Assembly (NCBI RefSeq): GCF_005491705.1
Contig: NZ_CP028092.1
Location: 2,852,001 to 2,916,000 of the forward strand
DNA from: Pontibacter sp. SGAir0037
Lineage (GTDB): Bacteria; Bacteroidota; Bacteroidia; Cytophagales; Hymenobacteraceae
Reading direction: 5' to 3'
DNA length: 64,000 bases
In this document: piece by piece, positions 37,904 through 46,452 of the stretch
Position numbering within the stretch: the first letter of the stretch is position 1
How the letters are laid out: each line of letters begins with the position of its first letter
The notes under the pieces: generated by a model
Database searches by the model: none
The model's input: only the letters and a program-made list of their open reading frames with translations
Told to the model about the DNA's origin: nothing
Position numbers and translations under genes: made by a program

Positions 37904-38278
37904 AAGACCAGGTCTAAAAATATTGTACCGGTACCAACTAAGGAGCTAAAGCCGGAGCTTAATTTCTTTTATAAACTAAAGATTGTATGATGAAGCTATC
38001 AAACATAGAAACAAAAGGTTTACAAAACCAAAGACCGAAGGTTTTGCTGTCTGTACCATGTACTGCATATCAGTATGCATGTAGGGAAATCTGATCCTTA
38101 TAACTGAACAACAGGATATTTAAATGCTTTATAAGGTATCTGAATAAAAAGAATGTAATGCATAAAGCAATCCTTTGCAAAATATTAAGAAGCGAAGCTT
38201 GCAAAACTGACCATAAAATCGGAACTAGAACTAGATAAAGCTATAGTAAAGCAACTTTATCATCTGAAAACTATAATT
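37904..38278. other. Leader region between the regulator gene and uxaC
   Basis: 375 AT-rich bases. A 10-bp palindrome GTACCGGTAC lies at 37925-37934 and is centred on CG. A hairpin-like pair CAAAACC/GGTTTTG (38023-38029, 38040-38046) lies downstream. The promoter of uxaC should be here. No gene was recognised. Confidence 0.45.
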
Positions 38279-39679
38279 ATGTCCTTTATAGACGAAAATT
38301 TTCTTTTACAAACCAAAACGGCTCAGCGCCTGTATCATGAGCATGCGAAGAACATGCCCATTATCGACTATCACTGTCACCTTTCTCCGGAAGACATTGC
38401 CAACAACAGGCAGTTTAAAAACCTGACAGAGATATGGCTGGAAGGCGACCATTATAAGTGGCGCGCCATGCGCACCAACGGTATAGCTGAGAAATATTGT
38501 ACAGGTAATGCCGACGCGTATGAGAAGTTTGAGAAATGGGCTGAAACAGTTCCTTACACCATGCGCAACCCGCTTTACCACTGGACGCATATGGAGCTCA
38601 AAAGGCCATTTGGTATAGATAAAGTGCTGAAGCCTGAAACCGCCCGTGAAATATACGACGACTGCACTTCTATGCTGCAATCTGAGGATTTCAGGGTGCG
38701 AGGCATCCTGCGCCAGATGAACGTATCCGTTATCTGCACGACAGATGATCCGGTAGACAGCCTGGAGCACCATCAGAAGATTAAAGCAGATGATTTTGGT
38801 ATAAAGGTACTGCCTACCTACCGCGCCGATAAAGTGATGGCCATTGAGGATGCAGCCGTATTCCTGCCCTACCTGCAGAAGCTGGAGCAGGTATCAGGCA
38901 TTTCGATAGGCAACTTTCAGCAACTACTCGATGCACTGCAGCAAAGGCATGATTTCTTCCATGCGCAAGGCTGCCGCCTGTCCGACCACGGTTTAGAAAC
39001 CATTTATGCTGAAAATTATTCTGACGAGGAAATCAGAAGCATTTTTGAAAAGGCCCTTAATAAGCAGGCAATAAGCCAGGAAGAGGTGCTTAAGTTTAAA
39101 TCTGCCATGCTGGTGCACCTGGCCCTGATGGATCATGCCAAAGGCTGGACACAGCAGTTTCACCTTGGCGCCTTGCGCAACAACAATACGCGCTTGATGC
39201 GTGAACTGGGAGCAGACACAGGCTTCGACTCTATAGGCGATTTCGATGTGGCTCGTCCACTCTCCAGGTTCATGGCTAAGCTGGACAATTCCAACCAATT
39301 AGCTAAAACCATACTTTACAACCTGAATCCCAGTCAGAATGAGCTTTATGCAACCATGATCGGCAACTTTAACGACGGTAGCATGCCTGGCAAAATTCAG
39401 TATGGCTCTGCCTGGTGGTTCCTGGATCAGAAAGACGGCATGGAAAAGCAGATGAATGCTTTATCGAACATGGGCTTGTTAAGCCGCTTTGTAGGCATGC
39501 TCACCGACTCCAGAAGCTTTCTGTCTTACCCACGACACGAGTATTTCAGAAGGATTCTCTGCAACTTAATAGGCAATGATGTGGAGAACGGAGAATTACC
39601 AGCCAGCGAAATGGAATGGCTAGGGCAAATGGTGGAAAACATCTGCTACTATAACGCCAAAAGTTACTTTGATTTTTAA
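38279..39679 (+). CDS. uxaC: Glucuronate (uronate) isomerase
   Basis: A 466-residue amidohydrolase-fold isomerase. The first metal ligands are in IIDYHCHLSPEDIANNRQF (His32, His34). Other landmarks are NLTEIWLEGDHYKWRAMRTN, ICTTDDPVDSLEHHQ and YGSAWWFLDQKDGMEKQM. UxaC converts D-glucuronate to D-fructuronate and D-galacturonate to D-tagaturonate. Together with kduI-kduD and the LacI-type regulator it forms a hexuronate utilisation group. Length is typical, and a hairpin terminator follows. Confidence 0.94.
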   Translation: MSFIDENFLLQTKTAQRLYHEHAKNMPIIDYHCHLSPEDIANNRQFKNLTEIWLEGDHYKWRAMRTNGIAEKYCTGNADAYEKFEKWAETVPYTMRNPLYHWTHMELKRPFGIDKVLKPETAREIYDDCTSMLQSEDFRVRGILRQMNVSVICTTDDPVDSLEHHQKIKADDFGIKVLPTYRADKVMAIEDAAVFLPYLQKLEQVSGISIGNFQQLLDALQQRHDFFHAQGCRLSDHGLETIYAENYSDEEIRSIFEKALNKQAISQEEVLKFKSAMLVHLALMDHAKGWTQQFHLGALRNNNTRLMRELGADTGFDSIGDFDVARPLSRFMAKLDNSNQLAKTILYNLNPSQNELYATMIGNFNDGSMPGKIQYGSAWWFLDQKDGMEKQMNALSNMGLLSRFVGMLTDSRSFLSYPRHEYFRRILCNLIGNDVENGELPASEMEWLGQMVENICYYNAKSYFDF

Positions 39680-39710
39680 AACTAGCTACCCCTGAGAATA
39701 TTTCAGAAAT

Positions 39711-39748
39711 CTCCGACAGGTCCTCTTCCACTAGAGAACCTGTCGGAG
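39711..39748. terminator. Hairpin terminator of uxaC
   Basis: Perfect 11-bp arms (CTCCGACAGGT at 39711-39721, complement at 39738-39748) with a 16-base loop. It lies 31 bases after the uxaC stop; no U-tract follows. Confidence 0.7.
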
Positions 39749-39879
39749 CAAAACTAGATTAGATTCTGCTGTTCAAGCTTACAACAAGCTTCTTTGGCTT
39801 GCTTTTACATTAAGATCCAGCTTAAGTAACAGCTAAAAATAAAGGGAAGTCAACAATAGGAATCCTGACTAACGTTTTC

Positions 39880-41238
39880 TCACCAGGTCGTTGCAAAGCC
39901 CACGTCTTGTGGTTTTAGTTCTAATTTAGCGATGTTTTTCTTTATCCGCTGCACCAGCTTTAGTTTTCTTTTCTCGTCGAGAAACAAGTACTGTTTTAGT
40001 GGCTGGTACTGCAAACATTTGCTTAGCATGTTCCAGATGATGACAGCCAGCTTGCGGGCCGTAGCGCTTACTGCCGCTTGCCGTCCTTTGCGGAAGGCTA
40101 TTCGCCTGAAGAAGTCCGACAGATGCGTATCTTTCAAATTGCCGATGGCATTGGCCGCCTGCCGGAGCGCTATTTTCAAGCGGTTGCTGCCTTTGGGGAT
40201 ACGGCTACTGAGCACCCTGCCGCCGCTTACCTTCGTGTTGGGGCAGAGGCGAAGCCAGTTGGCAAACTGCTTGGCAGAACCAAACTTCTTTATCCCTTCC
40301 GGCCCCACTTCGCTCATCAGCGCGATCACCGTCGAGTGGCTCACCCCTTCTATCTTCATCAGGTCCACGCCATTGAAGTACTGGTAGGCCAGCTGGTTGA
40401 GGTCCATCTGCTGAGGGGCATTTTTATTGACCCGCTTATAGGGCTTGGCCTCCGCCTTCAACCCCCGCTTCTGCTCGTCTGCCTCCACCTGCTCTTTGAG
40501 CAGCTTCTCCATGGCCACATCGCAGGCCGCTATTTTTTCCTGCAGCACCTTGTATAGCTCCAGCTCCTGGGTGAGGGCAAAGAGCAGGTCCCGGCGGCCA
40601 TTTCCATGAAGCGCCTGGGCAATCTCTTCTTTTGTTTTGCGGCAGTTGCCGTGGCGGCAAGCGGCCAGTTTCTCCGGGTCCGTCTCCCCCCGGCAAACGG
40701 CCTCGATGATGGCCATGCCCGTCTGACCCGTCACGTCGCGCACCACCACATCCAGGCGCAGGTTCAACAGACGCAGGTACTTTTGCATCTTTTGCGTGGT
40801 CACGGCAGCCGTCTCCAACAGCGAGGTGCGGTGGCGGCAGTAGGTGCGCAACTCCTCCGTTGCCTGGTCAGGCAGGAAGCTCCCTGATAAGAGCCCCAGG
40901 GAGTGCAGGCGCTGGATCCATTGGCAGTCCTGCACATCGGTCTTGCGTCCCTTGATATTCTTGGTGAACTTGCCGTTGCAGAGCACTACCTCAAAACCTG
41001 CACCCTGCAAGGTGGCAAACAGGTTCTGCCAATAAGTGCCCGTACTCTCCATGGCTACTGTGGTGATATCGTGCTCCTGCAACCAGGTAGCCAGCTCCTG
41101 CAGGTCAGCCTCATACACACCGAACTCCCGTACCTGATCCGCTCCTTGCCCCACAGCAACATAGTGTGTGCGACTCCCCAGATCGATACCGGCAGCATGT
41201 GGGTTGACAATTTCCATAGGCGTACTTTTCTTTTTCAT
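39880..41238 (-). CDS. IS110-family DEDD recombinase/transposase
   Basis: A 452-residue transposase. The N-terminal RuvC-like domain has the DEDD set: Asp19 in AAGIDLGSRTHYVAVG, Glu64 in AMESTGTYW, and Asp101 and Asp104 in KGRKTDVQD. A coiled middle region leads to the transposase_20-type C-terminal domain with GVSHSTVIALMSEVG, a conserved Ser338 in TKVSGGRV, and KGSNRLKIALRQAANAIG. IS110 enzymes use an RNA guide (bridge RNA) to choose target and donor. All catalytic residues are present, so the enzyme appears intact. It is longer than average for the family. Confidence 0.93.
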   Translation of the reverse strand: MKKKSTPMEIVNPHAAGIDLGSRTHYVAVGQGADQVREFGVYEADLQELATWLQEHDITTVAMESTGTYWQNLFATLQGAGFEVVLCNGKFTKNIKGRKTDVQDCQWIQRLHSLGLLSGSFLPDQATEELRTYCRHRTSLLETAAVTTQKMQKYLRLLNLRLDVVVRDVTGQTGMAIIEAVCRGETDPEKLAACRHGNCRKTKEEIAQALHGNGRRDLLFALTQELELYKVLQEKIAACDVAMEKLLKEQVEADEQKRGLKAEAKPYKRVNKNAPQQMDLNQLAYQYFNGVDLMKIEGVSHSTVIALMSEVGPEGIKKFGSAKQFANWLRLCPNTKVSGGRVLSSRIPKGSNRLKIALRQAANAIGNLKDTHLSDFFRRIAFRKGRQAAVSATARKLAVIIWNMLSKCLQYQPLKQYLFLDEKRKLKLVQRIKKNIAKLELKPQDVGFATTW

Positions 41239-41460
41239 AGCGCTAAGAAATGAAGTAAATGAAAAGTGATCCCAGGGGAATGTAGTGTAGGTAAAAGAAA
41301 GTATCCTGAACGGGGTCTCCTCGAGGAGCCACCACTGAAATCACCTCAAAGCCCTTTCTATGCAGCAGAAGGACTTTTTACATTCCAACCAGAATTTAGC
41401 GCGAGCTTGGAAGCATCAATTAGAATTCGGTCTTACAAGGGATACAACATATATACGAAG
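41239..41460 (-). ncRNA. Candidate bridge RNA region of the IS110 element
   Basis: In IS110-group elements the bridge RNA is transcribed from the non-coding end upstream of the recombinase gene. This gap upstream of the recombinase ATG has no ORF and holds two hairpin candidates: a 12-bp palindrome (41317-41328, CTCCTCGAGGAG) and an imperfect hairpin at 41349-41376 with a 7-base loop. Loops with sequence matching the target and donor could not be tested. The call is inference from genomic position and structure. Confidence 0.35.
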
Positions 41461-41656
41461 CCACGTTAGCAAGAGAAATCAATAGTTAATATGGGGGGAA
41501 TTTATGTGAACGTATAGCTTAGTACTAAGCGTGCGTGTAATGAACTTCTACAGAGCGGCAGCATAGCTTCGGCTGCAGCAATGGAAATTTTCGCCCAATT
41601 TCAAAGTACTTAGCCTGAGCCTGCATGATGTATTCTTCTTAGAACTTGTCTTATAC

Positions 41657-42280
41657 TCAAGAACCTAGCCCTCCTCCTGCCTCTAAAGCAGCAAACTCCA
41701 TTTGCAGTGCTTTTATCTGCACTTCATCCTCCGACAGCAAATCATTATCGATTTCGCTCTTTCTTTTATTCAGGTCCTGCAGAACCATATTGGCCATGTT
41801 CCAACCGTTCTCGCTCCAATCGTGGTACTTCTCCCTTACATTCTTCAGGAAGAAAGTATATACTTCTACTACATTACTTTTATTAACCACCGACATTTCA
41901 GCATAACTTCCCAGCAGGTCTGCTTTCCAGGGAGCAAGCACCCTTCGCCTCTCCACTACAAGCTCATACTTATCGTCAAGCTTTGCAAAGCGCTGCTTCA
42001 TTTGTTCAAATTCGTCCTGCTCTTCTTTGGTGAGTTTGTTCTCCCTGCTCTCTAATGCCGCCACACGTACCCGAAAATCTTCTTTTGCCTGCTGCCACTC
42101 TTCCTCGCTCAGCTCATCCAACTGGTTTCCCTGTGCCATTACCCAGGATCTCAGTTCATCTACTCCTCCTTCCACCTCCTGCTCTTTTGTAAAGGAACAT
42201 GCGGCACTGCAAAGCAACGCCAGAAAGAAAGCACACAGCCATATTTCTTGAAATATCTTTTGTAGTATAAGCTTCTTCAT
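41657..42280 (-). CDS. Helical lipoprotein, copy B of a three-member paralogous family
   Basis: A 207-residue lipoprotein; signal peptide ends at LLCSAAC. It shares with the genes at 12718-13428 and 62575-63114 the order of an acidic helical first half (DELRSWVMAQGNQLDEL, WQQAKEDFRVRV), then YAEMS, NVVEVYTFFLKNVREKY, DWSENGWNMANMVL and DLNKRKSEID. It lies just past the 5' region of the IS110 element, on the same strand. Rich in Glu and Lys, it is likely an elongated periplasmic helical protein. Function is unknown. Confidence 0.7.
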   Translation of the reverse strand: MKKLILQKIFQEIWLCAFFLALLCSAACSFTKEQEVEGGVDELRSWVMAQGNQLDELSEEEWQQAKEDFRVRVAALESRENKLTKEEQDEFEQMKQRFAKLDDKYELVVERRRVLAPWKADLLGSYAEMSVVNKSNVVEVYTFFLKNVREKYHDWSENGWNMANMVLQDLNKRKSEIDNDLLSEDEVQIKALQMEFAALEAGGGLGS

Positions 42281-42324
42281 ATAAGGCAGGGTAATAATTA
42301 CTGTACAAACTATATCATTAAAAA

Positions 42325-42355
42325 AGCCTGCCCTAAGTAAAGCTTAAGGCAGGCT
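42325..42355. terminator. Hairpin terminator
   Basis: Arms 42325-42337 and 42343-42355 (AGCCTGCC core) pair over 13 positions with one mismatch, around a 5-base loop. It lies between two minus-strand genes and should end the transcript of the 42509-42979 gene. Confidence 0.6.
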
Positions 42356-42508
42356 ACAAATAAGTTTTTCACAATCGAAAACCAAGCTTCTGTAAGCTTA
42401 AGCAGGCAATCGGCCTGTAAAATAAACCCATTATGTATTCTTTTGTACGATAGATTTTTAGCTAAGTTTAACCTGCGGCCATTACCTCCAAGCGCCGGCT
42501 TTTAGCTG

Positions 42509-42979
42509 CTATTTATGCTTTTTCTCAAACACCAGGTACTCGCTGTTGGCGATCTGTTTCAGTACCAGTTTATCGGCTTGCAAATTTACCAGGTGCCAGC
42601 GGTAAAGCTTTGCAGTCTGAATGGCTCTGCCGTCAACACCTTTCACCTGCACCGAAATATGCCCGTCTTCTTCCAGTTTCCAAATGCCGGTTTCTGTAAC
42701 CTCTTTGCCATTAAATGCATTCGGGGCTGGATTTAAACGGGTTATCTGGTAACTGTTGTTTGGGAAAAATATTAACTCCAGCTCTGGTACTCCCTCAGCA
42801 GATTTTAGATTTTCCTGATGGTATTGCAGGCGTTCACGCAAAACCCATACTTTCGAAAGCTGCGTAAGGGTATCAGGCAAAGCGGCTGAAACAGCGGTGG
42901 GTTCGTTTGCAGCATAACCCGTTATTACATGAGTTTTACTTGAAAAGATCATGATCAGCAAAAGTAGAAAAGCAGCCAT
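42509..42979 (-). CDS. Secreted hypothetical protein, lipocalin-like pattern
   Basis: A 156-residue protein with an N-terminal hydrophobic signal segment (MAAFLLLLIMIFSSKTHVIT). The mature part has WVLRERLQYHQ, ELIFFPNNSYQITRL, EVTETGIWKLEEDGHISVQV and LVNLQADKLVLKQI, a beta-rich pattern resembling lipocalin-type proteins that begin with a G-x-W motif. No family is certain. It reads alone with its own downstream hairpin. Confidence 0.6.
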   Translation of the reverse strand: MAAFLLLLIMIFSSKTHVITGYAANEPTAVSAALPDTLTQLSKVWVLRERLQYHQENLKSAEGVPELELIFFPNNSYQITRLNPAPNAFNGKEVTETGIWKLEEDGHISVQVKGVDGRAIQTAKLYRWHLVNLQADKLVLKQIANSEYLVFEKKHK

Positions 42980-43108
42980 TGATTTAACGTTATTTTAATA
43001 TATCAACTTCAGACTTACGTATTGAATATAAATTTTCCACTATTTATATAAAACACATTTTCTAATTACCTTACGAAAGATACTGGAATTTTAGCAGGAA
43101 GTAAATAC

Positions 43109-43582
43109 ATGAAAACGAAAGAAGATTTTATGCGCGAGGCAATCAGGCTGTCTATCGAGAAGATGGAGGCTGGCTTCGGAGGCCCTTTTGGAGCCGTTGT
43201 GGTTCGCCATGGTGAGATTATTGCAAGAGGCTACAACAACGTCACCTCTTCCAACGACCCAACAGCCCATGCCGAGGTAGATGCAATCCGAAAAGCCTGT
43301 AAAGTCCTTAATTCGCACCAATTAACCGACTGTGAACTCTACACCAGTTGCGAACCGTGCCCTATGTGCCTGGGAGCCATATACTGGGCGCGTCCAAAAA
43401 AAGTATATTACGGCAATACAAAAGCCGATGCAGCCCATATTGGATTCGACGATCACTTTATCTACCAGGAGATAGAGAAAGACCTGCCCGAAAGAACTAT
43501 ACCGATGGAGCAACTCCTGCACAAGGAGGCACTGGAAGGGTTTAGAGCGTGGGAAAGCAAGCTTGACAAAGCCGATTATTAA
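43109..43582 (+). CDS. guaD: Guanine deaminase
   Basis: A 157-residue deaminase. The zinc site is complete: His54 and catalytic Glu56 in PTAHAEVDAIRKACKVL, Cys84 and Cys87 in TSCEPCPMCLGAIYWAR. GGPFGAVVVRHGEIIARGYN, NNVTSSNDP, GFDDHFIYQE and PERTIP match the short GuaD type of Bacillus subtilis closely, rather than tRNA adenosine deaminase. It should turn guanine into xanthine in purine salvage. Start ATG at 43109 gives the family length. Confidence 0.9.
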   Translation: MKTKEDFMREAIRLSIEKMEAGFGGPFGAVVVRHGEIIARGYNNVTSSNDPTAHAEVDAIRKACKVLNSHQLTDCELYTSCEPCPMCLGAIYWARPKKVYYGNTKADAAHIGFDDHFIYQEIEKDLPERTIPMEQLLHKEALEGFRAWESKLDKADY

Positions 43583-43703
43583 TTTAATTCATTCAAGCAC
43601 ATTGTTTTATACAAACAAACACATAAATTGCATTTTATTACTATGATAAAACTAAAAACAGCTTTATCATTTATTAATTAAATACAATTTATAAACCATA
43701 AAC

Positions 43704-45212
43704 TTGAATCTTTTAACCAAAATCTATTTAGCTTTTGGGTTTATTCTTGTTGTTTTCACCTTTGTAACAGTTTCTTTTATCCGACAATCAAAAGAAATAG
43801 ACAAGGATACTCAGGCCGCTATTAATTCTACAGAGGTGCTTCGTGTCTCTGAAGGATTGGAGAAAGCTATTGTAGATAGCGAAACCGGTTTAAGAGGTTT
43901 TCAGATATCAGACAACGAGGCTTTCCTGGACCCTTATTACAAGGGCTTACTGGAATTTGACATGCGAATGGCTGAACTGAAACAACTTATCAAAGACCAG
44001 GAGCAGCTGAAACAACTGGCAAAGATCGATTCAAGTTATGCTGAGTGGCAGGCTACCTTTTCTGAGCCTTCTATTACCCTGCAGCGTGCAGCCTTAAAAT
44101 CAGCTAATGCAAAGCAAGCTTACCAGGAGTTTCTTGAAGACCGGATAAAATCAGGTGCCGGTAAAAAAATAATCGATCATATCCGGCAGTTGATTGCAGG
44201 TTTTGATGAGCGGGAACAGATGCTCAAAAAACAAAACCTACAGGATATGAATGCCACTCTCCGCTTCACCCGGAATCTGGCCATTATGCTTACCATCGGC
44301 AGTATACTGATTGGGTTAGCTGTTATCATTACCCTGGGCAATACGATCAGCAATAGGCTTAAAGCAATGGTTGCAATGGCAGGCGAAGTGGCAAACGGTC
44401 ATTTTAACGTCAAAATCAGCGATAACAGCCAGGATGAAATAAGCAAAGTAACGGATTCTCTTAATACCATGGCCGACAGGCTCAATACCAGTTTTACGGA
44501 TCTTCAGAAAATGAACCGTGAGCTGGATCAGTTTGCCTATGTTGTATCGCACGATCTGAAAGCCCCGCTTCGTGCCATAAATAACCTGGCAGAGTGGATA
44601 CAGGAGGATCTCACAGATCCTGACCCTGATATTCAGCGAAACCTGGAACTGATGCGCGGGCGTGTACTACGGATGGAGAACCTGATCAACGGCATCTTAG
44701 ACTATTCTAAAATTGGCAGAAAAAAGCTACCTAAGACAACCTTTGAAGTACAGCAGCTCATTTCTGAAATAAAAGACTCTGTTGTTTGTAATTCGGCAGT
44801 ATCTATTGAAATTGAAAATAGCCTGCCCAGGTTAACTACAGAAAAGATTTTACTGGAACAGGTATTCACAAACTTTATCAGCAACGCCATCAAGTACAAC
44901 GATAAGCCTGTGCCTCAAGTAAAAATTGGCTGCCATACCCTTAACAATTGGGTTGAGTTTTATGTAGAAGACAATGGCCCTGGTATTCCTAAGGAATTTC
45001 ATAACAAGGTGTTTGGTGTTTTCCAAACTATGGAAGCACGCGACACAAAGGAAAGTACCGGAATAGGATTGGCTATCGTTAAAAAAATAATTGATGAGAA
45101 AGGCGGTCAGATACGTTTAGACTCGGAAGAAGGAAAAGGCTGCCGCTTTACTTTTAGCTGGCCAATTGAAATGGTTCTTACAAAAGAGAACGAATTTGCC
45201 ACTACCCTATAA
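43704..45212 (+). CDS. CHASE3-HAMP sensor histidine kinase
   Basis: A 502-residue membrane kinase. The N-terminal transmembrane helix is followed by a CHASE3-type sensor (about 35-180, STEVLRVSEGLEKAIVDSET and GLRGFQISDNEAFLDPYY), a second helix near 190-215, HAMP, HisKA with phospho-acceptor His283 in FAYVVSHDLKAPLRAI, and HATPase_c (NFISNAIKYN, DNGPGIP, GIGLAIVKK). The start is TTG at 43704; no ATG lies between it and the membrane helix. A tandem minimal kinase begins 9 bases downstream, and receiver-only and hybrid kinase genes follow. Confidence 0.88.
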   Translation: MNLLTKIYLAFGFILVVFTFVTVSFIRQSKEIDKDTQAAINSTEVLRVSEGLEKAIVDSETGLRGFQISDNEAFLDPYYKGLLEFDMRMAELKQLIKDQEQLKQLAKIDSSYAEWQATFSEPSITLQRAALKSANAKQAYQEFLEDRIKSGAGKKIIDHIRQLIAGFDEREQMLKKQNLQDMNATLRFTRNLAIMLTIGSILIGLAVIITLGNTISNRLKAMVAMAGEVANGHFNVKISDNSQDEISKVTDSLNTMADRLNTSFTDLQKMNRELDQFAYVVSHDLKAPLRAINNLAEWIQEDLTDPDPDIQRNLELMRGRVLRMENLINGILDYSKIGRKKLPKTTFEVQQLISEIKDSVVCNSAVSIEIENSLPRLTTEKILLEQVFTNFISNAIKYNDKPVPQVKIGCHTLNNWVEFYVEDNGPGIPKEFHNKVFGVFQTMEARDTKESTGIGLAIVKKIIDEKGGQIRLDSEEGKGCRFTFSWPIEMVLTKENEFATTL

Positions 45213-45220
45213 ATCTGCCA

Positions 45221-45928
45221 ATGAACCAGGATTTTAATTGTGAGGAGAAGCTGGAAGAGTTACAAAGCGAATTCAATGAATTTGCTTACATCATCTCTCA
45301 TGACCTGAAAGCTCCTATTCGCGCTATTTCAAATCTATCGGTATGGATAGAAGAAGATTTAGGAGAGAATATTCCGGGAGATGTGCAGCAGAACATGCAC
45401 CTGCTTCGAAACCGTGCCGTGCGCCTGGAACGCATGATCGAATCGTTACTTACCTACTCAAGGGTAACCAGCCAGGATTTGGACATACTCCCAACAGACA
45501 TAAAAGCTTTAGTTGATGATGTGCTTGCCTCTTTACCTGAACCAGGTAAGCTTACCTTGAATCTGACTGACGCACTGCCCGTAATAGAGACTTATAAATT
45601 AAAGCTACGGGCAATTATAAATAACTTATTGCTGAATGTGGCCTTGCATAGCAACGTGCCTCAGACAGAAGTAACGCTAAGCCTGCAGGAACTGGGCGAT
45701 TTTTATAGATTTACAATAGCAGATAATGGAGGAGGCGTACCGGCAGAGGCTCTCCCCAAAATCTTTAAAATATTTTACACTGTTGCTCCTAAAGATAAAG
45801 TTGAGACCAGCGGTGCAGGACTGGCGATTTCTAAAAAGATAGTAGACTTTGCCGGTGGAAAAATTGAAGCTGAAAATAATGAAGCTGGAGGATTAACAGT
45901 TTCATTTACATGGCCTAAGTTAAACTGA
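45221..45928 (+). CDS. Soluble histidine kinase without sensor domain
   Basis: A 235-residue protein that contains only HisKA (His27 in FAYIISHDLKAPIRAISNL) and HATPase_c (DNGGGVP, TSGAGLAISKKI). The HisKA region closely resembles that of the kinase just upstream, so the two are probably tandem duplicates, with sensor and HAMP lost here. The N-box (NNLLLNVALHS) keeps its asparagines but loses the Lys-Tyr usually present. It could be a stand-alone kinase or a modulator. The 9-base spacing and order with the following receiver gene suggest an operon. Confidence 0.82.
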   Translation: MNQDFNCEEKLEELQSEFNEFAYIISHDLKAPIRAISNLSVWIEEDLGENIPGDVQQNMHLLRNRAVRLERMIESLLTYSRVTSQDLDILPTDIKALVDDVLASLPEPGKLTLNLTDALPVIETYKLKLRAIINNLLLNVALHSNVPQTEVTLSLQELGDFYRFTIADNGGGVPAEALPKIFKIFYTVAPKDKVETSGAGLAISKKIVDFAGGKIEAENNEAGGLTVSFTWPKLN

Positions 45929-45947
45929 AAACAAACGACTCATTCAT

Positions 45948-46361
45948 ATGATTGAAAAATTAGTGAACGTTCTGCTCGTTGAAGACGATGAGGTAGATAT
46001 CATGAATGTGCAACGCGCCTTCAAAAAAAACAGCATCACCAACCCGTTATTTATAGCCCGAAATGGCCTGGAAGCGCTTGAGATGCTTAAATCCGGCATG
46101 GTGCCTTTCCCACATATTATTATCCTAGATATTAATATGCCTAAGATGAATGGCATAGAGTTTTTAAAAGAGCTCCGCCAAGACGATGACTTTAAAAGTG
46201 CCAGCGTTTTTGTTATGACAACCTCTAATGAAGACAGCGATAAAATAAATGCTTACAATCTGAATGTGGCAGGTTATATACTTAAACCTCTCTCATTCGA
46301 AAAATTTATTACTTCGGTAGCTACACTTAATAGTTATTGGAAGCTATGCGAGCGCCCCTGA
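45948..46361 (+). CDS. Single-domain response regulator
   Basis: A 137-residue receiver domain without an output domain. Acidic residues are in LLVEDDEVD, the phospho-acceptor Asp61 is in IIILDINMPKMNG, then MTTSNEDSDK and the conserved Lys in ILKPLSFEKF. It belongs to the Rcp1-like short regulators that carry phosphoryl groups between kinases. It lies 19 bases after the small kinase and before the hybrid kinase, as expected for a relay intermediate. Confidence 0.88.
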   Translation: MIEKLVNVLLVEDDEVDIMNVQRAFKKNSITNPLFIARNGLEALEMLKSGMVPFPHIIILDINMPKMNGIEFLKELRQDDDFKSASVFVMTTSNEDSDKINAYNLNVAGYILKPLSFEKFITSVATLNSYWKLCERP

Positions 46362-46452
46362 AGCGACCTGACAACTATATCTTTTTCGAACTTAACTGAT
46401 CTGCGCACTCTCCAACCCTAATTGATCTTTGCCTGTGCCTACTTTCACAAAT

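Larger units (their letters stand above)
39850..41480 (-). mobile_element. IS110-family insertion sequence, boundaries approximate
   Basis: The element contains one transposase gene (39880-41238) and a long 5' non-coding region. IS110 elements lack terminal inverted repeats and make little or no target duplication, so both ends are estimated. The body is visibly GC-richer than its surroundings: 39 of 60 bases are G or C in 40441-40500, against 23 of 60 in 39301-39360 in uxaC. This suggests acquisition from elsewhere. It lies between uxaC and a lipoprotein gene and breaks no recognisable gene. Confidence 0.75.

Noticed and set aside
40436..40696. Overlapping GC-rich open frames within the IS110 transposase gene
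   Set aside because: They are by-products of the high GC content of the transposase and lack domains.
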